Source of the DNA: a virus
IMG/VR virus record: IMGVR_UViG_3300021356_000197
Coordinates: 1-21,396 of that record
Length of the DNA stretch: 21,396 bases
Direction: 5' to 3' (one strand)
The translations under genes were made by a program, and so were the position numbers. Below are positions 6,511 through 14,028 of the stretch, in pieces; positions within the stretch are counted from its first letter, which is position 1, and each line of letters opens with the position of its first letter. Below the pieces are notes generated by a model, which was not told where the DNA came from, searched no databases, and saw only the letters and a list, made by a program, of their open reading frames with translations.

Positions 6511-7544
6511 AGATCGCGATAATCACGGACCAGCATCTTGACGGACGTAAAGGTTCCCTAGCGTTCTGGAATTATTTTCAAAAGTTCTATGATGAAATCT
6601 TTTTTCCAACGCTTGAGAAGGAGGGTGTCAGGGTCGTCTTTGATCTGGGCGACACATTTGATAATCGAAAGTCTATGGACTTTAATACTTTTCACCGTGT
6701 GCGTGAAAATTATTTCGAGAGACTGAGAGATTATGAGGTGCATATGTTACTTGGTAATCATTGCACTTATTACAAGAACACCAACCGCATTAACTCTCCA
6801 GAACTTCTGCTAGAGCAATATAATAATATCAAAATCTACTCTGAACCCAAAGAAATTTTGATGGGTAAGAAAGTATTTCTGATGTTGCCTTGGATCAATA
6901 AAGAGAACCAGGAAGATGTCTTTAGTAGATTAGAAACTAGTGAAGCAGATATCTGCTGTGGTCATCTTGAACTTACTGGGTTTGAAGTAACTCCTGGCAT
7001 GAAGATGGATCATGGTATGGATCCACAACTATTCCACCGCTTCAAGCGTGTGTGGTCTGGACATTATCATCACAAGTCAAAGAAAGGTAACGTCCAATAT
7101 CTTGGCAACCCTTATCAGATGTATTGGAATGATTATAAAGACCGTCGTGGATTCCATATTTACGATACTGAAAGTGATAAACTTAAGTTTGTCGCAAATC
7201 CCTACGAGATCTTCGACAAAATCTTTTATGACGACACCAGTATGGACTACAACAAACAAGATGTGTCTGATTATAAAGACAAGTACATCAAGATCGTCGT
7301 CAATGAAAAACGAGACTACCAAATGTTTGAAACACTGGTTGATCGTCTTTACAACGTAGGAGTTCATGATGTAAAAATTGTAGAAACTTTAGTCGAAGAA
7401 GATACTGCTGACATTGAAGTTTCTACAAAAGATACACTTACTCTTCTCAATGAGTATATTGATGAGGTAGAGATGTCTGTAGATAAATCTGACCTCAAGG
7501 GTTTGATGCGAACTCTATATATTGAAAGTTGTAACGTTGTCTGA
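6507..7544 (+). CDS. 47: Recombination nuclease subunit gp47 (SbcD/Mre11-like)
   Basis: This 345-residue metallophosphoesterase forms, with gp46, the T4-type Mre11-Rad50 complex. The complex resects double-strand breaks, supports recombination-dependent replication and helps degrade host DNA. Phosphoesterase motifs are in order: D8-x-H10, DLGDTFDNR (46-54), GNH (83-85), GH (152-153) and SGHYHH (184-189). The usual Asp after GNH is replaced by Cys86 (GNHC, where T4 has GNHD). The PWINKENQED and MKMDHGMDP segments match T4 gp47 landmarks. The start is supported by GGAGG at 6496-6500 with 6 nt spacing and by an ATGA overlap with the preceding gene. The C-terminal third is the likely gp46-binding and capping region. 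Confidence 0.95.
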   Translation: MKIAIITDQHLDGRKGSLAFWNYFQKFYDEIFFPTLEKEGVRVVFDLGDTFDNRKSMDFNTFHRVRENYFERLRDYEVHMLLGNHCTYYKNTNRINSPELLLEQYNNIKIYSEPKEILMGKKVFLMLPWINKENQEDVFSRLETSEADICCGHLELTGFEVTPGMKMDHGMDPQLFHRFKRVWSGHYHHKSKKGNVQYLGNPYQMYWNDYKDRRGFHIYDTESDKLKFVANPYEIFDKIFYDDTSMDYNKQDVSDYKDKYIKIVVNEKRDYQMFETLVDRLYNVGVHDVKIVETLVEEDTADIEVSTKDTLTLLNEYIDEVEMSVDKSDLKGLMRTLYIESCNVV

Positions 7545-7545
7545 T

Positions 7546-7812
7546 ATGTACATCGTAACCTTAGAAAACCATCCCGATGGTGTATATTCTGTCTTTGATC
7601 AAGACGAAGATAGGGTTATTCCTATCTTTGAGGAAGAAGATGATGCAGACAGATATCTTATGATGTTAGAAGATGATGAAGATTATCCTCCAATGCAGAT
7701 TGTAGAAGTAGAAGATGCTGTTATAATTACGGCATGTCAAGAACGAGGACACAAGTTCTCTATCATTACCCCTGACGATTTTTTGATCCCCCCTGACGAC
7801 CCCGAAGAATGA
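7546..7812 (+). CDS. DUF3110-like small acidic protein, 88 aa
   Basis: The ATG at 7546 lies one base after the gp47 stop. An in-frame ATG at 7522 lies inside gp47 and is less likely. The product matches the DUF3110 pattern known from cyanobacteria: YSVFDQDEDRVIPIFEEEDDADRYLMMLEDDEDYPPMQIVEVE, then CQERGHKFSIITPDDFLIPP. The family core is a strand ending in (M/I)FE-x-EDDA-x-R(Y/F), an LE-x-x-D/E-(F/Y)P turn, and a final G(Y/H)-(K/E)-pattern strand. The family has no known function. The gene overlaps gp46 by 4 nt and is wedged between the two nuclease subunits, so a supporting role for gp46/47 is possible but unproven. Its closest resemblance is to host-type proteins. Confidence 0.8.
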   Translation: MYIVTLENHPDGVYSVFDQDEDRVIPIFEEEDDADRYLMMLEDDEDYPPMQIVEVEDAVIITACQERGHKFSIITPDDFLIPPDDPEE

Positions 7813-9539
7813 TTATTTTTAAAAAAGTCCGTTGGAAGAATTTTCTCTCAACGGGTAATGTATTCAGTGAAGTTGATTTACAAGCATCTAAAACCAATCT
7901 AATTATCGGTAGTAACGGAGCAGGTAAGAGCACCATCTTGGATGCCCTTACCTTTTCTCTGTTTGGAAAACCTTTTCGTAAGATCAATAAACCAGCATTG
8001 GTTAATAGTATTAACGAAAAGGATTGCATGACCGAGATAGAGTTTAGTATCGGTCGCAAGGACTATAAAGTTATTCGTGGTATCAAACCAAACAAGTTTG
8101 AGATCTACTGTAACGGTGAGTTGTGGAATCAAGAAAGCACACTGGTAGAACAGCAGAAGAACTTTGAGGCGAACGTCCTCAAGATGAATTACAAATCATT
8201 CACACAGATTGTGGTGTTGGGATCCTCCACGTTTGTGCCGTTCATGCGTCTGCCACTAGCACAACGTCGGGAGATCATCGAAGATATTCTTGATATCCAA
8301 GTGTTCTCTACGATGAATGTCCTACTGAAGGATAAGGTCAGGGAGAACAACGAAGAGATCAAGACACTTGATTATCAGATTCATCTACTTGACGAGAGGA
8401 TTGATCTCCAGAAAAAGTATATGCTGGAACTGGAGAAGAAAACCAAGGAAGAGATCACTCGTAAAGAGAATAAGATCACTGAATTGTTACAAAATGAAAA
8501 CGAACAGCACAATGAAATTGCGCGTCTGACTTCTGAAGTCGAAAAACATTCTAAAGAGATGGAGGATTTGTCTTCCAGTGCAAAAAAACTAAAGAAGTTA
8601 AACACTTTTCTTTTTAAAATACAATCAAAGTTATCAAGTTGTCAAAAAGAACACTCGTTTTTTACAGATAATCATGTCTGTCCTACTTGTACTCAAGATC
8701 TAAGCGAAGACTTTAGGCAAGAAAAGATTACTGAAGGTGAAGGTGAGTTAAATAACTTGCAGACTGGTCTTGAAGATCTGTTAGATGCTATCTCAAAAGA
8801 AGAGGAACGAGAGGATGAGTTCAATCGACTATCGAAAATTGTACTTGGGTTCAACAATAATATTACTCAGGCGAATTATCAAATCACTACGCTCAGAAGA
8901 GGGATCTCTGATTTAGAACAAGAGATCAAAGAACTGGAAGGTAGTAACCCAGACAAGAAAGCAGAGTTTGTCAAACTCGAAGGTCTTGTTAAGAATAAAA
9001 AAGAATTGAGTGGCACTCAGGCAGAGAACCGCAAGGATCGTGATACACTGTTGGTGGCATCGCAGTTGTTGAAAGACAACGGAATCAAGACACGTATTAT
9101 CAAGACGTATCTTCCAGCGATGAATCAGTTGATCAATCAATATCTCCAGCGTATGGATTTTTATGTCAATTTTACGCTAAACGAGAACTTTGAGGAGATC
9201 ATCAAATCTAGATACCGTGATGTGTTTTCATATGATAGTTTCAGTGAGGGAGAAAAATCTCGTATTGATATCGCTCTGTTGCTTACTTGGCGTTCTATCG
9301 CTAAACTTAAGAATTCTGTGGATACTAACCTCCTCATTCTAGACGAGATCTTTGACAGTTCTCTAGACCAGCAGGGTGGTATGGATCTTAGTTGGATCCT
9401 ACGAAACTTCGATGACAACTCTAACGTGTATGTCATCAGTCACCGTGAGAACTTGGATGGTAAGTTTGACAGAACTATCACTGCCGTGAAAGAAAAGAAT
9501 TTCTCCGTCATCCAGGAGACAGTTGCTGAAGCGGTCTAG
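7809..9539 (+). CDS. 46: Recombination nuclease ATPase subunit gp46 (SbcC/Rad50-like)
   Basis: This 576-residue SMC-like ATPase is the partner of gp47. Walker A is GSNGAGKST (34-42). A long charged coiled coil spans about 170-420 and carries a zinc hook CPTC (291-294) at its apex. The ABC signature SFSEGEKSRID lies at 477-487. Walker B is LLILDEIFDSSLD (508-520). A late His in ISHRENL is the switch residue. The protein tethers DNA ends through the hook and regulates the gp47 nuclease by ATP binding. The length is close to T4 gp46 (560). The start overlaps the DUF3110 gene by 4 nt with only a weak GAAG before it. A strong terminator overlaps the stop codon. Confidence 0.97.
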   Translation: MIIFKKVRWKNFLSTGNVFSEVDLQASKTNLIIGSNGAGKSTILDALTFSLFGKPFRKINKPALVNSINEKDCMTEIEFSIGRKDYKVIRGIKPNKFEIYCNGELWNQESTLVEQQKNFEANVLKMNYKSFTQIVVLGSSTFVPFMRLPLAQRREIIEDILDIQVFSTMNVLLKDKVRENNEEIKTLDYQIHLLDERIDLQKKYMLELEKKTKEEITRKENKITELLQNENEQHNEIARLTSEVEKHSKEMEDLSSSAKKLKKLNTFLFKIQSKLSSCQKEHSFFTDNHVCPTCTQDLSEDFRQEKITEGEGELNNLQTGLEDLLDAISKEEEREDEFNRLSKIVLGFNNNITQANYQITTLRRGISDLEQEIKELEGSNPDKKAEFVKLEGLVKNKKELSGTQAENRKDRDTLLVASQLLKDNGIKTRIIKTYLPAMNQLINQYLQRMDFYVNFTLNENFEEIIKSRYRDVFSYDSFSEGEKSRIDIALLLTWRSIAKLKNSVDTNLLILDEIFDSSLDQQGGMDLSWILRNFDDNSNVYVISHRENLDGKFDRTITAVKEKNFSVIQETVAEAV

Positions 9540-9565
9540 GGGTGCCTTCGGGCACCTCTTTTTTT
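9538..9565 (+). terminator. Rho-independent terminator with UUCG loop after gp46
   Basis: AGGGGTGCC (9538-9546), TTCG loop, and GGCACCTCT (9551-9559) give a 9-bp stem with one G-T pair, followed by a T run to 9565. The stem begins inside the gp46 TAG codon. It closes the gp55-gp47-gp46 operon. Confidence 0.93.
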
Positions 9566-9568
9566 GTA

Positions 9569-9574
9569 TATACT
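9569..9574 (+). promoter_or_regulatory. Possible -10 box TATACT before the VWA gene
   Basis: The same TATACT hexamer as in the gp55 promoter lies directly after the gp46 terminator, 24 nt before the ATG at 9599. No good -35 box exists, because that region is occupied by the terminator hairpin. It would need an activator or another mode of recognition. Confidence 0.4.
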
Positions 9575-9598
9575 AATGGCATCAACACGAGAGACGCC

Positions 9599-11740
9599 AT
9601 GCTGACCCAAGAAATCAAAGGTAACCTTGCCCGCCTGCTCGCTACAGAGAACTTGATTGTAGAGCATCGCAAGGTTGCTACCGCATCGTTTGACGTTGAT
9701 CGTCGCGTTCTTACTCTGCCTAACTGGGATCGCGCTTCTAGCACCGTCTATGACATGCTGGTGGGTCACGAAGTCGGTCATGCTCTCTTCACTCCTAACG
9801 AAGACTGGCGTGATATTGCTGATTGCCCCAAAGACTTTGTGAATGTCATTGAAGATGCTCGCATCGAGAAACTGATGAAGCGTAAGTATCCTGGTCTTCG
9901 CAAGTCATTTGCTGGTGGTTATAGGGAACTGAATGACAAAGACTTTTTTGGCATTGAAGATCAAGACTTGAGTGAGCTCAGTTTGATCGATCGTATCAAC
10001 CTACATTTCAAGGTTGGTGCCAGCGCCATGATTCCTTTTTCTATTGAGGAGCAGGTGTTTGTTTCTCGCACTGATGTTGCTGAGACTTTTGAGGAAGTCT
10101 GTCAGATTGCTGTTGATGTATATGAGTTTTCTAAGCAAGAGATCGTAGAAGAACAACCTCCTGCAAATGCTCAACAGTCTGAAATTGAAACTACCGATGG
10201 CGAAGAATCTGAGCAGCAAACGGAAGAGAAGAAATCTCAAACAACACCTGAGGCAGGCACTAATAATGCTGGTCCTATTGAGAGTGATGATGAAGAGGAA
10301 GACTATGAAGAAGCAGGTGCTGAAGGTGGTCAAACATCCGAGACCCAACGTTCCTTCAATGATGCTGCTGAGAAACTGACTAACAAGTTTTCCAACAATC
10401 CTGTGTATGTTGAGATCCCTGAGAGTGTTGATCTCCCCACCTACATCGCTGACTGGACTGAAGTTCATGACTGGATTGATGAGTACCGTAGCAATTTTCT
10501 TAACAATAATGACGGAATTGACCGCTCAGATCGGTACGATGATGTAGATAAATCTTACAGGGAGTTTCGTAAGCAATCTCAGAAGGAGGTAAATTATCTT
10601 GTTAAGGAGTTTGAGTGTCGTAAGTCTGCTGACGCTTACGCTCGTGCAGGTCAATCTAAGACTGGTGTGCTTGATACTTCTAAGTTACACACTTACAAGT
10701 ACAATGATGACATCTTCAAGAAAGTAACTGTGCTGCCTGATGGCAAGAACCATGGTCTGCTGTTCCTTCTTGACTGGTCTGGTTCTATGTCTAAAGAAAT
10801 CCTGGCAACTGTCAAGCAGTTGCTGAACTTGACTGCCTTCTGTAAGAAAGTCCAGATTCCTTTTGAGGTGTATGCTTTCACCAATGAATGGTATGCTGTC
10901 CGTCGCGCTAAAGAAGGAAAGGATGAGCATCTTTCCAATGATGAGTATTTTGCTCAGATGGGTTGTGAAGAAGGTAAGATCTTCCTTCAGAAGGGTATTT
11001 TCCATCTGATGAATTTTGTGTCATCTCGTTCTAACTCTAAAGATTACGAGCGTATGTGTCTGAATCTGTATCGTGAGGCATATGGTTATACCTATCATAT
11101 TGGTTATCACACTACCCCAGGTGCAGGTCTTTCTGGTACTCCTTTGAACGAGGGTATTGTGATGATGAACTACATCATCCCTCAGTTCAAAAAACAGAAT
11201 GATCTGCAGAAAGTGAATCTCTGTATTCTGACTGATGGTGAAGCATGTCAAGCATCTTATGGTCGCAAGTATTACAATGACCATCGTGATGAGTTTTATG
11301 TTCGTCCCCGTCGTCTTGACTACAGCACTATTCTTCGTGATCGCACTACTGGACGTGTCTATCCTATGAATGACGGATGGGGTGAGATGACCAATACTTT
11401 TATCCAGCAACTGCGTGATCGTAATTCTGGTGTGAATGTGCTCGGTTTCCGTATCATGAGTGGTAGTGGTTTGTCTGGTTTTGTCAGCACCTATGCCAGC
11501 ATTGCTCACTACGATCAAGTTCAGAAACAGTGGAAGAAAGACAAGTCTGCTGTTATTCCTTTCCCTAAGAGCTACACTGCTCTGTATGCTATCAGCAGTA
11601 ATTCTGTTGATTCTGATACTGAGTTTGATGTGGAGTCTGGTGCTAAGAAAGGAGAGATCTCCAAAGCATTTAAAAAGATGCTCAGGGGCAAGTCTGCAAA
11701 CAAGAAACTGCTAAATTCTTTTATTGAGTATGTCGCTTGA
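9599..11740 (+). CDS. HExxH metallopeptidase-like protein with C-terminal VWA domain (CobT-like)
   Basis: This 713-residue protein has three parts. Residues 1-180 carry HEVGH (57-61) followed by NVIEDARIE (82-90), the layout of a gluzincin zinc site (HExxH plus a downstream Glu). Residues about 181-250 are a low-complexity acidic linker (many E, Q, T, S). The C-terminal half is a von Willebrand A domain with a full MIDAS metal site: DWSGS (392-396), T514 in SGTPL, and D546 in LTDGE. CobT subunits of aerobic cobaltochelatase share the N-(A/I)-xE-x-x-R-x-E helix, the acidic linker and the C-terminal VWA domain. The gene is followed by a CobS-like AAA+ ATPase, the known partner of such VWA proteins. 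An active peptidase is plausible but unproven. The start at ATG 9599 is chosen because a GTG at 9542 would read through the terminator. Confidence 0.9.
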   Translation: MLTQEIKGNLARLLATENLIVEHRKVATASFDVDRRVLTLPNWDRASSTVYDMLVGHEVGHALFTPNEDWRDIADCPKDFVNVIEDARIEKLMKRKYPGLRKSFAGGYRELNDKDFFGIEDQDLSELSLIDRINLHFKVGASAMIPFSIEEQVFVSRTDVAETFEEVCQIAVDVYEFSKQEIVEEQPPANAQQSEIETTDGEESEQQTEEKKSQTTPEAGTNNAGPIESDDEEEDYEEAGAEGGQTSETQRSFNDAAEKLTNKFSNNPVYVEIPESVDLPTYIADWTEVHDWIDEYRSNFLNNNDGIDRSDRYDDVDKSYREFRKQSQKEVNYLVKEFECRKSADAYARAGQSKTGVLDTSKLHTYKYNDDIFKKVTVLPDGKNHGLLFLLDWSGSMSKEILATVKQLLNLTAFCKKVQIPFEVYAFTNEWYAVRRAKEGKDEHLSNDEYFAQMGCEEGKIFLQKGIFHLMNFVSSRSNSKDYERMCLNLYREAYGYTYHIGYHTTPGAGLSGTPLNEGIVMMNYIIPQFKKQNDLQKVNLCILTDGEACQASYGRKYYNDHRDEFYVRPRRLDYSTILRDRTTGRVYPMNDGWGEMTNTFIQQLRDRNSGVNVLGFRIMSGSGLSGFVSTYASIAHYDQVQKQWKKDKSAVIPFPKSYTALYAISSNSVDSDTEFDVESGAKKGEISKAFKKMLRGKSANKKLLNSFIEYVA

Positions 11741-11753
11741 TGAACTGTCCTAC

Positions 11754-11781
11754 CTGCCCCTGACTCTGCCCCACTCTGCCC
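11754..11781 (+). repeat. Tandem CTGCCC(C) motif in the VWA gene-cobS gap
   Basis: CTGCCCC occurs at 11754-11760 and 11766-11772, and CTGCCC at 11776-11781. The last two copies share the longer unit ACTCTGCCC. This C-rich, pyrimidine-heavy stretch contrasts with the AT-rich DNA around it and ends directly at the TATACT box. Confidence 0.5.
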
Positions 11782-11787
11782 TATACT
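11760..11787 (+). promoter_or_regulatory. Probable early promoter for cobS
   Basis: CTGACT (11760-11765, four of six to TTGACA), a 16-nt spacer and TATACT (11782-11787) lie in the 68-nt gap before cobS. The -10 box is 21 nt from the ATG, much like the gp55 promoter layout. Confidence 0.5.
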
Positions 11788-11808
11788 TACTTCATACGCA
11801 ACCAACCA

Positions 11809-12906
11809 ATGCCTGCCAAGTCTGACCTGACCACCACACAACTTACTTCTTATCTGTCTGACACCTATGGCAACGACATCAATGCTAACCATGTTCGTTC
11901 TGCCTGTGACCACTTTGGTGTCACCTATCCTACTGCTGTCAAGCGTCTGCGTGACTTCTATGTGAAGCGTGGCACTTGGAACCTGACTGTTGCTGAGCGT
12001 CTTGAGCAGCAATACGAAGCACCTGCTGCTGCTCCTGCTATCGAGCAGAACCTTGTTCCTAACAAAGACGACAACTATGTTCCCTTTGGTAACTTTACTG
12101 ACGTAAAGAAAATCATCCAGTCTGGTATTTTCTATCCTACTTTCATCACTGGTCTGTCAGGAAACGGCAAGACTTTCTCTGTTGAGCAAGCATGTGCTGC
12201 TCTAAATAGAGAGTTGATTCGTGTCAATATCACCATTGAAACTGACGAGGATGATCTTATTGGTGGGTTCCGTCTTGTTAATGGCGAAACTGTTTGGCAT
12301 AATGGTCCAGTCATCGAAGCTCTGGAACGGGGAGCTGTGCTGCTTCTAGATGAAGTGGATCTGGCATCGAATAAGATCCTGTGTTTGCAATCTGTTCTAG
12401 AGGGCAAGGGTGTCTTCCTGAAAAAGACTGGTCGCTATGTCACTCCTGCTGCTGGTTTCAACGTCATCGCTACTGCCAACACCAAGGGCAAGGGTTCTGA
12501 TGACGGTCGTTTCATCGGCACCAACGTTCTCAACGAAGCATTCCTTGAGCGTTTTGCACTGACTTTCGAGCAGGAGTATCCTACCCCTGCTGTTGAGAGC
12601 AAGATCCTTGTTCGTGTTGCTGCTTCTGTTGGTAAGCATGACGAAGAGTTCTGCACCAACCTTGCTAACTGGGCAGACATCATCCGCCGTACTTTCAAGG
12701 ACGGTGGTATTGATGAGGTTATCAGCACCCGTCGCCTGGTGCATATCATGCGAGCATATGCTATCTGGGGTGATCGCATGAAGGCAATCAAAGTTTGTGT
12801 GAATCGTTTCGATGATGAGACCAAGCAGTCTTTCATCGAATTGTATGATAAAATTGATGCTGATGTTCAAACCGAGGAGGAAGACAATGCCGCAACCCAG
12901 GACTGA
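11809..12906 (+). CDS. cobS: CobS/MoxR-type AAA+ ATPase
   Basis: This 365-residue protein is what cyanophage genomes usually call CobS. Residues 1-60 look like a small helical DNA- or protein-binding module (SYLSDTYGNDINANHVRSACDHFG). The AAA+ domain follows: Walker A GLSGNGKT (115-122), Walker B LLLDEVD (178-184), sensor 1 ATANT (221-225) and a probable arginine finger in NEAFLERF (242-249). The WHNGPVIEALERGAVLLLDE layout is typical of MoxR/CobS ATPases. In cobaltochelatase CobS works with the VWA protein CobT and the catalytic CobN. Here a CobT-like gene is adjacent, but no CobN is in the window. A remodelling role with its neighbour is therefore at least as likely as cobalt insertion. There is no Shine-Dalgarno before the ATG (ACCAACCAATG). 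Confidence 0.92.
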   Translation: MPAKSDLTTTQLTSYLSDTYGNDINANHVRSACDHFGVTYPTAVKRLRDFYVKRGTWNLTVAERLEQQYEAPAAAPAIEQNLVPNKDDNYVPFGNFTDVKKIIQSGIFYPTFITGLSGNGKTFSVEQACAALNRELIRVNITIETDEDDLIGGFRLVNGETVWHNGPVIEALERGAVLLLDEVDLASNKILCLQSVLEGKGVFLKKTGRYVTPAAGFNVIATANTKGKGSDDGRFIGTNVLNEAFLERFALTFEQEYPTPAVESKILVRVAASVGKHDEEFCTNLANWADIIRRTFKDGGIDEVISTRRLVHIMRAYAIWGDRMKAIKVCVNRFDDETKQSFIELYDKIDADVQTEEEDNAATQD

Positions 12907-13072
12907 TAAGTTTCACGGTTATGTAAATCATCTTGCCATTATCGATAATGGTGTAGATCACAAGACGGTCAAGATCCTAGGTGGCGAGGGTCTGAAGTTG
13001 TTTGTCAAAGACCTTGACGGCAACGTCGAAGAATGCTACCATGATAATCTACGCCTTATTTGGGATCGCTGA
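12887..13072 (+). CDS. Small hypothetical protein, 61 aa
   Basis: A very strong GAGGAGG site at 12874-12880, 6 nt before ATG 12887, fixes the start. The gene overlaps the end of cobS by 20 nt and abuts the next ATG at 13073. The product has short strands (HLAIIDNGVDHKTVKILGGE, then LKLFVKDLDGNVEE) consistent with a small beta fold. It has no membrane segment. No family was recognised. The strong ribosome-binding site suggests higher expression than its neighbours. Confidence 0.75.
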   Translation: MPQPRTDKFHGYVNHLAIIDNGVDHKTVKILGGEGLKLFVKDLDGNVEECYHDNLRLIWDR

Positions 13073-13360
13073 ATGGCATTTAAATACAATGAAGACGCTC
13101 TACTCCAAGAGCTACGTGACTATATTTCTGGAACCTACAATCAACATTACTCTGCTGGCAATGACAGTATTCAAACGTTAGACTTGATAGAAGCATGTGG
13201 TGACGCTGAGGCATTCTGTCGAAGCAACATCTTGAAGTATGCTTCTCGCTACGATAAGAAGGGCACTGCTCGTCGGGACATTATTAAGATCCTGCACTAC
13301 GGTCTCCTTCTTCTCCACTTCTCTGACAAGACCTCTGTTACTGAATCCTACAATCAATGA
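13073..13360 (+). CDS. DUF3310-like protein (often labelled phage nucleotide kinase)
   Basis: The 95-residue product contains the DUF3310 pattern: HYSAGNDSIQTLDLIEACGDAEAFCRSNILKYASRYDKKG followed by DIIKILHYGLLLLHF. The family is common in phages and is often annotated as a nucleotide kinase, although it lacks a P-loop and its activity is unclear. The gene abuts the 61-aa gene before it and overlaps gp45 by 4 nt. Its place just before the sliding clamp suggests a link to DNA or nucleotide metabolism, which is an inference. Confidence 0.8.
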   Translation: MAFKYNEDALLQELRDYISGTYNQHYSAGNDSIQTLDLIEACGDAEAFCRSNILKYASRYDKKGTARRDIIKILHYGLLLLHFSDKTSVTESYNQ

Positions 13361-13366
13361 GTAAAG
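13352..13366 (+). promoter_or_regulatory. Translation start of gp45; candidate RegA operator
   Basis: AATCAATGAGTAAAG spans the gp45 start codon and matches the gp44 start (14828-14842) at 14 of 15 bases. Neither start has a Shine-Dalgarno. RegA represses gp44 and gp45 in T4 by binding AU-rich start regions, so this shared element is a candidate target. Confidence 0.45.
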
Positions 13367-14028
13367 TTATCCTATCCAAGAAAACTCTCGATGTCCTCAA
13401 GAATTTCTCGACAATCAATTCCTCCATCGTATTCCGAAAGGGAAGCACAGTACGAACTATTAGCAATGCAGAGAACATTCTCGCAAAATTCACTGGCGAG
13501 GAAGTATTTCCTAGCGACTTCGCAATTTATGATCTTAGTCAGTTCCTTTCTGGGATTTCTCTGTTTAACGATCCTCAACTGGAATTCACATCTGGCGATT
13601 ATGTTTCTATCCGTGGCGGGCGTCAGTCTGCTAAGTATTATTTCTCTGACCCTGAGATTACGCTCAAGAGTGCTCCAGAGAAGAATGTAAATTTCCCTGG
13701 TGCTGATCTCCAGTTCAATCTGACAGGCGAAGAACTTATTCAATTGCAGAAAGCATCTGCTGTTTATAGTCTCCCTGATCTAACCTTCCAATCTGAAGAA
13801 GGTGTAAATACTATCAAACTTATCCTTCGCGATAAAGAAAATGATACCAGTAATACTTACGATCTCACGGTGGCAGGTTGTTCTACTGGCACCTATTCTC
13901 TTGATGTTAAGATTGAAAACATTCGTTTGCTACCTGGGGACTATACTGTCAAGGTATCCAAACACCTTATCTCAGAATGGACAAACACCAATGTCGATCT
14001 GACTTACTACATCGCCCTTGAACCCTGA
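13357..14028 (+). CDS. 45: Sliding clamp gp45 (DNA polymerase accessory protein)
   Basis: This 223-residue protein is close in length to T4 gp45 (228). It begins SKVILSKKTLDVLKNFSTINSSIVFRKGS, the typical gp45 opening strand-helix-strand, and has DFAIYDLSQFLSGISLF in the position of the conserved helix before the first domain's later strands. The trimer encircles DNA, tethers gp43, and in T4 also activates late transcription through gp55 and gp33. It lies upstream of its loader gene gp44, with two unrelated genes between them. The stop and the speD start overlap as TGATG. Its start region is shared with gp44. Confidence 0.93.
   Translation: MSKVILSKKTLDVLKNFSTINSSIVFRKGSTVRTISNAENILAKFTGEEVFPSDFAIYDLSQFLSGISLFNDPQLEFTSGDYVSIRGGRQSAKYYFSDPEITLKSAPEKNVNFPGADLQFNLTGEELIQLQKASAVYSLPDLTFQSEEGVNTIKLILRDKENDTSNTYDLTVAGCSTGTYSLDVKIENIRLLPGDYTVKVSKHLISEWTNTNVDLTYYIALEP

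Noticed and set aside
9542-9598. GTG start for the VWA protein 19 codons upstream
   Set aside because: The added codons consist of the terminator hairpin and its T run, and would follow the gp46 stop with no ribosome-binding site.
10001-10468. Long minus-strand open frame (155 codons) opposite the acidic linker of the VWA gene
   Set aside because: It mirrors a low-complexity Glu/Asp-rich coding region, has a hydrophobic, repetitive product and no ribosome-binding site. All real genes are on the + strand.
11809-12906. Firm assignment of CobS to cobalamin biosynthesis
   Set aside because: The ATPase family call is sound, but no CobN is visible and the partner has a peptidase-like motif, so the pathway claim is left open.
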